Below, in pieces: positions 56,400-64,000 of a DNA stretch of 64,000 nt. The notes beneath the pieces are model-generated. The model saw nothing but the letters and a program-made list of their open reading frames with translations. It was not told the origin of the DNA and searched no databases. The position numbers were made by a program, and so were the translations under genes. Each line of letters starts with the position of its first letter. The stretch's first letter is position 1. Origin of the DNA: Corythucha ciliata (Eukaryota; Arthropoda; Insecta; Hemiptera; Tingidae); assembly GCA_038030265.1 (NCBI GenBank), contig CM075937.1, positions 11,594,001-11,658,000 of the forward strand, read 5' to 3'.

Positions 56400-56810
56400 A
56401 TGGAGGCACTCGTCCCGGTCGCTGCTATCCACCTGCCGAAAAACGATGATGCAATAACGGGCATCGCGGAAGATTTTCCTGTTCCAAAATATGAAGCTTC
56501 TTCTCTTCTGAAAGAACATGCCAGCAGTCAGTAGCAAGGCAGCAAAAGTCTATCAGAAATGAAAACGGAATTCTCACCACATGTTCTGGCAATTATAAAT
56601 TCTATCGCTCAGTTAGACGGCGCGAAAAAACATGCCCCACTGGAGAGCATAATCCAGAGCATTAAAAATGCTGAAGAGCGACAATGTGAAGGACCGTCAG
56701 AAAAACTCAACGCGCCAGTAAGGGAACCGGCAAACAAAAGGATCGTCCCCCAAAAAATGTTTTTTTCGCCTAAAAACAAAAAAAGAAAACATCAAACAAT
56801 TAAAGTATAA
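56400..56810 (+). pseudogene. Unidentified reading frame with one internal stop
   Basis: From ATG 56400 the frame reads MEALVPVAAIHLPKNDDAIT and VPKYEASSLLKEHASSQ, meets TAG at about 56532, and continues in the same frame to 56810 (FSPHVLAIINSIAQLDGAKK, NAEERQCEGPSEK, then a basic end KNKKRKHQ). Composition is protein-like over 136 codons, with a basic C-terminus suggesting nuclear localisation. I do not recognise the family. It could be the last exon of a transposon-encoded or host protein that has lost function. Confidence 0.35.
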
Positions 56811-57327
56811 GGTCATGCTCTTCTTTTTTCAAATGACGCAATGTGTAAAGCGGGATCGCTTACCCCAGACGCGCGCCTTCGCGTTTACACTGGTCCCTGG
56901 AGCAGTCCAGACGTATAGACGCTCAACGTCTCAAATTCTTAGACGCAGCAGCATACGCTCCTCTCAAATAGGCTACATAGTATCCGTTGAAGGAGTACCA
57001 CGCTTCCGAAAGAAACCTGTAAGCGGTTGAGTGGTAAGTGCAATTTTTAAGAGTCAATGCCTGTTCGCAAACTTGAGGATTTTAACTAGGCGATGGACAG
57101 ATTGTAACAAACCTTTCTGTGTCTTCAAACACTTAATAAGAAACGCCGTTTCACCCGAGGAAATCCCGTCAGTACTCGAGCATGTTATGGATGCGAACCT
57201 ATGGAAACGTGGGGGGGGGGGGACTTCTCCAGGTGAGGCGAACAAAGTGCAAGATTTCAACGTGGGTTGAGAATTTTTCCAAGCACGTTTACAGGGCGGC
57301 TAAATTAGCGGAAGAAAGACATGGAAA
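56811..57327. other. No recognised gene
   Basis: About 500 bp before the hAT-like element. Includes a G run at about 57211-57221. Confidence 0.4.
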
Positions 57328-57335
57328 CATAGGTG
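57328..57335 (+). repeat. Target-site duplication CATAGGTG, left
   Basis: Identical to 59885-59892. Confidence 0.95.
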
Positions 57336-59884
57336 CAGTGGCGTGCCCAGGAATTTTTCTTGGGAGGGGTTTTCAAATTACAAAATTATTTGTATATAAA
57401 ATGGTGATTTTTTTGACAGAAATGGGGGGGGGGGGTCAATCAGTTCGTAAGATGGACACGGTCCTTTATAGTCAATTCTGCGCCAATAGTCAATTCATCT
57501 TTTAAGGGCGCGAATAGCCAGTTTGGCAATTTTTTCGGTGCAGCATGGCACAAATCGTCATTTAAGCCACCTATACACGGGGCGAATGATCGGTTCCGGT
57601 ATTTCTAAGGCACGAATTGTCCGCAGTTTCACCGTTTTCAAGCCGCGGAGGATCAGTTTTTTTTTGGGGTGCCGATTGCCACTTTGAAGACGGGCAGTAG
57701 CCTCTGTAGGGCGCAAATGATCTGTTTAGCTAATCTTTGGACCGTGAATTTCTGGTACGAGTACGCCATTTTTAGGACTTAAATAGTCAGTTTTGCTATT
57801 TTTAGGGAACGAATCGTCAGTTTAGACATTTTCAGGGCACGAGGTTCAGTTTGGCCAGTTTGGACGCTGGATAATGGTCGATTTTACATTTTCAGGACAT
57901 GAATCATCCGTTTCGGACCTTTCAAAGCACCAATCTCGCGGGCCGCTATATGTAGAGTTGGCATTACTAATTTTAGGACGTGAATAGCCAGTTTGGCCAT
58001 TTTTACGGCGCAAAATGTCAGAATGGTCATTTCTAAGGCATGAATAGTCAGTGCGATATTTTCAGTACTCGAATCATCAGTTTTACTAGTCGAAATGGTC
58101 AGTTTTGCCGTTTTTAGAGCGAGAAATTTCTATTTTTCTAAGCGCTAATGGTCAGTTTGGCCAATTTAAGGACAGGAATCGTCTGTGTTTAGGCATTTTC
58201 AAGGCGCGAATCGTCAGTTAAGCTACTTCTAGGGCGCATAGAGTCAGTTTTGCCGATTTCATGGCTTGCATAGTCAGTTTGGCCAATTTTAGGGCGCGTA
58301 GTCTTGAAGCTTGACATGTATATAGGGCGTCAAACCAAGGCGATAATGGTCAGTTAGGGCATTTTTGGCGTGCGACTGGTCGATTTTGCCATTTTCAGGG
58401 CGCGAATCGTCAGTTATACTTTGCCCAAACATAGCAGCATAGACGGGTTCAATTAGTCCCTTCTAGCCAATTACGCACGAATCGTTATTTTGACCATTCT
58501 TGGCGCGCAAATGGTCTATTTTGCAGCTTTCAGGACAGGAATAATCTGTTAAGGCATTTCCAGGCCGCCTAGAGTCATATTGGCCATTTTAGAGCGAGAA
58601 TCGCCAATTTGGCTATTTTTAGGGCGCGTGAAGTCATTTTGGCGGTTTTATAGGGTGGTAAATGCCAATTTTTAGGGCGCAAATATACATTTTAAATGCA
58701 AGAATCGTCAATTTTGCCATTTGCGGGCGCGATTATAGTCAGTTTAGCAGTTTTTAGGTAGTGAATTACTGTCCTGTCAAGCCATTTTTAGTCAGTCTAG
58801 CGAAGCACACAATCTCCCAAGCACAAGCCCCTCGCTTGAGCAAATCCTGGATCCGCATCTGAGTACGAGTATGCCATTTTTAGGGCGTGAATAGCCAATT
58901 TTTTTTTTTTTTTTTAGGGCACGAATGTTAAATTTAGACATTGTGAAGGCTCAGTTTGGCTATTTTTGACGCGCGAATCGTCGTTTTTGCCATTCTCAGG
59001 TCAGGAATAATCTGTTTAGGCCTTTTGTGGCTTGATTGCCCAGTCTGGCCATTTTTAGGGCGCGTAGAGTCAGTTTTGCCATTTATATAGGGCGTGAATT
59101 GAATAGTACGTCAAGTCAAGGCGCCAAAATCGTCAGTTTGGCCCCTAGTTTTAGCCATTTATATAGGGCGTGAATTGAATGGTACGTCAAGTCAAGGCGC
59201 TAAACTGACGATTTTGGCGCGCGGGTGGTTGGTTTAGCCATTTTTGGAGCAGGAATCATCTGTTCAGGCATTATCAATGCACAAATTGCCAGTTGATCCA
59301 GTTTTATGACTCTTAAAAAAAGTCAGCTTGGACAATTTTAGAGCGGGAATCACCAGCTTGGCTATTTTGAGCGCACTTATGTATAATCAGTTTAGCTTTT
59401 TTCAAGGCGGAATCAGTTTTAGCCATTTTCAGGGCGCGTGAAGTCAGTTTGGCTATTTTTATGGCTCAAATAGTTAGTTTTGCATTGTTAGTAGAGTCGC
59501 TTAAACTACGAGGGTTAGTGGTTAAATCATGCAAAATGCCGAACCCGAGCCGCATGGCGAGCAGCCGAAACCGACAGACGATGTAGGCTCCTACGGCTAC
59601 AGATGTTTGCATGAGTTAGTTTTGCCATTTTGGGGCGCGAGTATAGTCAGTCTAGGATTCTGTATGGTGGGGATAGCTAATTTAAGGCAGCAAATGGCTT
59701 TTAGGGTCATACAAATCACGTTTTTGTTGTTTCTTTTGTTCGTTTGTTTTTTTTACTTTTTTACTTATTCATTTCATTTTATTTATTTATTTTGTATTTC
59801 TATTTCTTAACTATGGTGGGCTCAAGTACTCTGGTGGGGGGGGGGGTTCTGACCCCCAAAACCGTCCCCATGGGCACGCCACTG
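57336..59884. mobile_element. hAT-like element (CAGTGGCGTGCCCA ends) with motif B array
   Basis: Perfect 14-bp terminal inverted repeats CAGTGGCGTGCCCA and TGGGCACGCCACTG, with a perfect 8-bp target duplication CATAGGTG. Poly-G runs stand just inside both ends (57424-57435, 59837-59846). 2549 bp. No transposase: an open frame of 93 codons at 59529-59810 is partly array-derived and ends in T-rich sequence. The ends are the best preserved of all such elements here, which suggests a comparatively recent insertion. Confidence 0.95.
57490..59480 (+). repeat. Motif B tandem array, about 32-bp units
   Basis: Units built from GGCCATTTTTAGGGCGCGAA and TCGTCAGTTT, with many variants; about 55-60 units. 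Includes one local duplication at about 59085-59130 and 59150-59200 (ATATAGGGCGTGAATTGAAT, GTACGTCAAGTCAAGGCGC). Confidence 0.9.
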
Positions 59885-59892
59885 CATAGGTG
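59885..59892 (+). repeat. Target-site duplication CATAGGTG, right
   Basis: Identical to 57328-57335. Confidence 0.95.
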
Positions 59893-59926
59893 TATTATTC
59901 AGAATGAATAATAAACCAAAAACTAC
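59891..59926 (+). repeat. Second copy of the palindrome-bearing dispersed repeat
   Basis: Shares 22 consecutive bases with 11299-11320 and most of the next 12. Confidence 0.5.
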
Positions 59927-60893
59927 ACCCTAAGTGGATTTTTGTAGAGTTCCCTCGAAAGTAGCGACGAAGCCGTGATTGACGATTGGGCCAGAAGTCG
60001 CCCTGAAAGTTCTTAATTGGCTTATGAACTGCGAACGGGGCTCTCAACAACGAATTCAAAGGAAGCAAAGTGAACATGGCCAAAGCGGGGGGAGGGGAGG
60101 AGCGAAAGCCAGGAAAAATCAATTTTACCGAGACCTAAAATGTCAACATTCCGGACAGGAGACAGTGTCGGGCACAGCAAACCTACTTACTACACAATGC
60201 CCATGAACGTTCATTGACGTTAAGGAACCCTTGAAATTCGTTAGAACAGATGTTAGTATTGTGATAAAAACCATTCTCAATGGTTCTTTGACTCAAGGAA
60301 CGTTCATAAATAACGGGCCTAAGATGTAAATAAAGACACAGGACAACAAAACGCACGGCACGGTGAGAGGCAAAGAGGAATCAAACAGAAAACGCTAATA
60401 TGACTAAACATGTTAGGAAGTAAGTGAGAAAAACAGAAAAGGGCACTTTGTTTTTCTTCAAGGCTCACAAGCAAAGGCTTTTAGTTTCGAAAACGAGGTT
60501 CTCGAGTAAAATTTTTGAAGGGCCAGCAACAGAACTTATAGAACGGATCGCAGCCAAAGGCAGAAAATTAACTTTTTCAGTATCTGTGACACTGACTGAC
60601 TGGGGCTTCCTCTCAGGTGTTGTATTACTCATCGCATGGTACCAATAAATTAATGATACAAGAAGAATTAGACAAAGCACACTCACTAGATTTCTGCCCC
60701 ACTGAATTTGCTGAAATACGATTAATTTAGCTGAGATAGTCGAGATTTTTTGTTTGTTTTTTTTCTTGTAGCATTGCTTGAGACATGAGAACTTGTGGAA
60801 TTCATTCCGATTCAGGAGCCCACGCCACAGGATAAGAGATAAGATTGTCGCTCCCTCGAAGCTGGAGCAAAACTTTGCAAGAATACCGTTTGG
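59927..60893. other. No recognised gene
   Basis: Short open frames at 59979-60206 and 60424-60648 show no known motif. Confidence 0.45.
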
Positions 60894-60948
60894 GAGCGCT
60901 AGTGGCCTCTACACGGGGGGCTCTCGGCAGACGCTAGTGGAGAGAGCG
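60894..60948 (-). repeat. Inverted dispersed repeat, right copy
   Basis: Reverse complement of 55262-55321 (CTAGCGTCTGCCGAGAGCC, CCCGTGTAGAGGCCAC). The word CGCTAGTGG occurs at both edges of this copy. Confidence 0.75.
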
Positions 60949-61126
60949 TGAGCAGGCGGACCAACATAATCTGCTCATAGTACAACAATCATTCACAACA
61001 CAAGGTAGTGTGAGAGTGACACGCTTGCAAAATTATAGTTTTTTATACAAAGGCCTCACTTTCTGACGGATTTTATGTCCTTCAGAATCAATCAGGGTTC
61101 TGGAGATAATTTCTAGCGATTTCTTA

Positions 61127-61134
61127 TCGGGAAC
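61127..61134 (+). repeat. Target-site duplication TCGGGAAC, left
   Basis: Identical to 61423-61430. Confidence 0.9.
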
Positions 61135-61422
61135 CAAGGTGACTAAACTCTTCTATAGGTGCCGCAGATTTCCCCCTGTCCATCAGACTGGAGGGGTGGG
61201 GACTGACGTCACCAGCAGTCCTTTACTCCCGATTGCTTACCCTAGAGCAGCAGAGCAAGTTAATTTTGAAATTGAAGTATATGAATGCTAAAAAATCACA
61301 GCCCAATAACAATTAATAATGTACTGGGTCAAGCGCAAAGGCGGTTGGGACTGCTCATGACGTAGGTGAAGGACAGTAATGGCCGAAGATCTGCGGCACC
61401 TATAGAAAGTTTAGTCACCTTG
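61135..61422. mobile_element. MITE with CAAGGTGACTAAAC ends and 8-bp duplication
   Basis: Left CAAGGTGACTAAACTCTTCT and right complement CAAGGTGACTAAACTTTCTA; allowing one small indel the inverted repeat extends through ATAGGTGCCGCAGAT, about 37 bp. Perfect 8-bp duplication TCGGGAAC. 288 bp, non-coding. 8-bp duplication and CA ends suggest a hAT-type MITE. Confidence 0.9.
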
Positions 61423-61430
61423 TCGGGAAC
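61423..61430 (+). repeat. Target-site duplication TCGGGAAC, right
   Basis: Identical to 61127-61134. Confidence 0.9.
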
Positions 61431-61938
61431 GGACACGAGATAATAGTTGGGTTATATTACCTTTCCTGGTTACCCCAAATTTATTTCAGTATTGAGTGAT
61501 TTATTAATATTTACTTAATTTTAACGTTCCAAAAGTTGTTTTATGTTTTATGAGCTGAAATTTAGGTCTATTGTATAAGCAATTTTTCCACAGACGGTGA
61601 TAGTTTCTTCCGGGTTTTAGTCACTGAGGCAGTACAGAATGTGTATTCCCCACATCGCTCGGCCAAGAAGTCTTGTTCCTATGTTACTTGGAAAATGAAT
61701 TTTGACTAGAGAATCATCAAAACGTGGTCTTTTTATTCTATAATACACAAATGGCGTTTATTCGACCGATCCAAAAAGAACGAAATGCCGATGAACTACG
61801 CGTTTCTTGGGTGCTACTCGAAGGCTGGAAAGGACCGTGTATCCTTCTTCACATTCTTTTCCAAGCATCAGGATGAGGTAATCTTCTTCAGCACTATAAA
61901 AGGAGCACGTGGACATTCTACGTTAAGCATTTCCCAAC
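61431..61938. other. No recognised gene
   Basis: About 500 bp between two MITEs. No motif recognised. Confidence 0.4.
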
Positions 61939-62107
61939 GCTCTTTTCACATAAACGCGGTTTCACGAGGCACCCGCGTGTAATCCGCGTAAATGACGCTT
62001 TCTCATCGAACCAAGTAATATGTACCGCACGTGTGTAAAGGTGTACGTGGTCAATACGCGGCAGCCAAAACCGCGCCGCGAGAAACCTCGTATATGTGAA
62101 ACCAGCC
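61939..62107. mobile_element. MITE related to 23420-23582
   Basis: Left GCTCTTTTCACATAAACGCG and right complement GGCTGGTTTCACATATACGA, both continuing into CGGTTTC / GAGGTTTCTCGCG words. CpG-rich interior like the copy at 23420. AACGC stands on both sides as a possible short duplication. Confidence 0.6.
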
Positions 62108-63676
62108 TAACGCGCTAGTTAAAAGTTAAGTCACTTCAAAATTGACGGGATGGCAACGTGAAAGGGTTTGAAATGAAACAATTGCTCTGGTCCGACTACT
62201 GTCACCCATTCGCATTTACGTTCCCGTACCGACAATAAATTGTGAACTGGCCTTTTTTCTTGAATAACAACGGACAACTCACTCTTGTCATCACAAAGCC
62301 CTTGTCTCCGGCATTCCGAAATCCCGAAGTACTAACTAAGCCACTTCTGTCGACGTGTTGCGGTTTAAGTGATTTCAAATCGCGAAACTCTCCTCTTTTG
62401 TGAATTCACTCACCACGTCAACGAGGTAATTTACATTACCCAAGCTCGACATCGCCGGGAAATGACGGGCGTCTGTCGAATTGCCACTAATGAATCTTTG
62501 TACTAGAAAGGACGCTATGATTGAAATAAGTTGCCCGATTTTTATTGATGACAAGATGTCAAATGTTGAGCGATAGGATACTCACGAGCAAGGACCGGCA
62601 CCGATTTATTTTCATTTTTTTTAGATAGCGGCGATCCTTCCTTCGATAATCCCCCAGCGTAGTCACTTAAGTTCCATTTTACGTAATTTTGATGCCTACA
62701 AAGCCATCAAGACTGAGTTATTGAAAAAAAAAAAAAACCGATTTGCAGCAAGCTTCCAATGTAGAACTTACAAGAACGGGGCAACCAGGAATAGATAAGA
62801 ATGCAATGCCAACTCGATCGTAACCTGCCGAGTCCTTTCCCAATAGACCAAATTAATGGTGAGAACTGACGGTTTACACTTTTACATTGACGTAGACATC
62901 TTGAGCAGGCAAAGTAGACCGTATAGATCAATTTTTTAATAATATTTTGTTTGTCCCATGATTTTATTTTGACGAAAATGTGTCGTAAATTAAATTTGAA
63001 ATACCTGCAAGCAACCGCTATTGAATTTGTTTAGTTGAAGACTGATGTACGGATAACGAGACCCCAGTTTCCACGGTATGATATATGTATACTTTCAACA
63101 ACTACCCCTCCATCTACTCCATACTCTCCCTACATTTTCCTTTTCATATCGAATTACGCATCCCTGTAGATCCTTCGCTGGTGATTCAATTTCAATTCCT
63201 GAATAGGATTCATTGTACCGTCCCAACTCTCCCGTTTTGTGTGTATCTATCTTGGGGGGGGGGGGCGGTTGGGCATGTGAATTTCAGGTGGAAGGGGGGT
63301 TGTGTGTATGGTGTAGGGAGGGGTGGTATTATGCAAAAGTGCGAGCTGCACTGACATTGAGGGAGAAAATCGGCGTAAGCCCTGCCAGGGCTTTATCTGA
63401 ACGTAATTATCTGTTCGCTACTCTGATCATTGGTTTGATGAAGCTATTCGGTGAATAAGTGGAGAGAAAGGCTTGACCGTTGGGGAATTTTGAACAACAT
63501 GTTGAATCTATCCAGTGAGTTGAGCCGTTCACTCAAAAGTTGGAATTCGCTAGTTGTGAAAATGTTAATTTTTTAATATGAAGGACGCTAATTCCCTAGC
63601 GCCCTCCATCACCACTCCTTGACAAAGTATAGTGGATATTCTCCTTAAGCCACCCTATCGAGATCTGCCTTTCTGG
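62108..63676. other. No recognised gene
   Basis: About 1.6 kb. Contains a poly-A run at 62726-62739 and a G run at 63254-63266. No coding sequence recognised. Confidence 0.45.
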
Positions 63677-64000
63677 CATGGGCGTAGCCAGAGGGGCGGC
63701 ATGGGTGGGCAGTTGACCTCCCATAGACTCGAAAGCGAAGACTTAGTGGGGAAGCTGCCCACCCCTAGATACCATCTGAATGAACAAATCCTTCAGGGTC
63801 TCCACGTTTTGTTACGTTCAGCTCACACAAAAAAATCATTTCTCGAATTTCGCTCACTAAAAAAACCAATTCCAAGGATGTTTGCACCCTAAAAATATAT
63901 TTTTGCAGATCTGTCACAAACAAAAGACAAATTTCCCATATATAGAATCAAAACTAAAATTTTGCTAAATTTTTAAACCGATTTCGCGAATTTCGCCCTC
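63677..64000 (+). mobile_element. Left end of a hAT-like element (CATGGGCGTAGCC type), continues beyond window
   Basis: CATGGGCGTAGCCAGAGGGG and ATGGGTGGGCAGTTG match the left end of the element 41200-42824, including the later GGGGAAGCTGCCCACCCC block. Motif D-like units (ACCGATTTCGCGAATTTCGC) follow to the window end. The 8 bp before it are CTTTCTGG. Confidence 0.75.

Noticed and set aside
59529..59810. 93-codon frame as a gene of the 57336-59884 element
   Set aside because: The first part is motif B array sequence and the end is a T-rich hydrophobic run; no known domain.
1..64000. Species assignment from the motif A arrays
   Set aside because: The repeats may be typical of one insect lineage, but I cannot verify this without a database search.

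Overview
This is eukaryotic, almost certainly invertebrate (insect-like) nuclear DNA. It is AT-rich, has no operons, contains spliced transposase remnants, and is packed with metazoan transposon families: APE-type non-LTR retrotransposons, Ty3/gypsy, piggyBac, PIF/Harbinger, a MULE-type transposase and several hAT-like non-autonomous elements. I could not identify a host protein-coding gene with confidence, and I cannot name the species from sequence alone. Nearly every recognisable reading frame is a broken transposon gene.

Layout. 1-10.8 kb: two copies of a unit made of a non-LTR retrotransposon plus a 28-bp minisatellite, separated by a minus-strand non-LTR element that contains a 500-N assembly gap. 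10.8-13.5 kb: no recognisable genes. 13.5-15.15 kb: piggyBac relic. 15.2-17.6 kb: internally deleted non-LTR element with a PHD/FP-type ORF1. 17.65-22.0 kb: I-like non-LTR element split by a hAT-like insertion and by a tRNA-bearing insert. 23.4-24.5 kb: two MITEs and a miniature gypsy remnant with LTRs of about 111 bp. 25.2-26.1 kb: minisatellite. 26.5-32.9 kb: minus-strand Jockey-like element whose gag gene is split by a hAT-like element (28305-30992) and by another non-LTR fragment. 33-36.7 kb: minisatellite arrays. 36.7-39.8 kb: gypsy pol fragment in a near-identical tandem duplication of 1.4 kb. 40427-46315: Harbinger element with 3-bp TSD, carrying a defective transposase, an antisense accessory exon inside its intron, and a MULE-type gene that is itself split by a hAT-like element (41200-42824). 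48-53.4 kb: nested hAT-like elements and arrays. 57336-59884: another hAT-like element. 61-62 kb: MITEs. 63.7 kb to the end: left end of one more hAT-like element.

The main pattern is a set of non-autonomous hAT-like elements with different terminal sequences (8-bp target duplications, ends of the type CA...TG), each of whose interior is mostly a degenerate tandem array of 28-32 bp units. The unit motifs differ between elements but seem to share an ATTCGCGG-like core. In three cases (18183-19966, 28305-30992, 41200-42824) the insertion interrupts a recognisable coding sequence, and removing the element plus one target duplication brings the reading frame back together, so those ends can be set to the base. 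These elements look like vehicles that spread minisatellite DNA.
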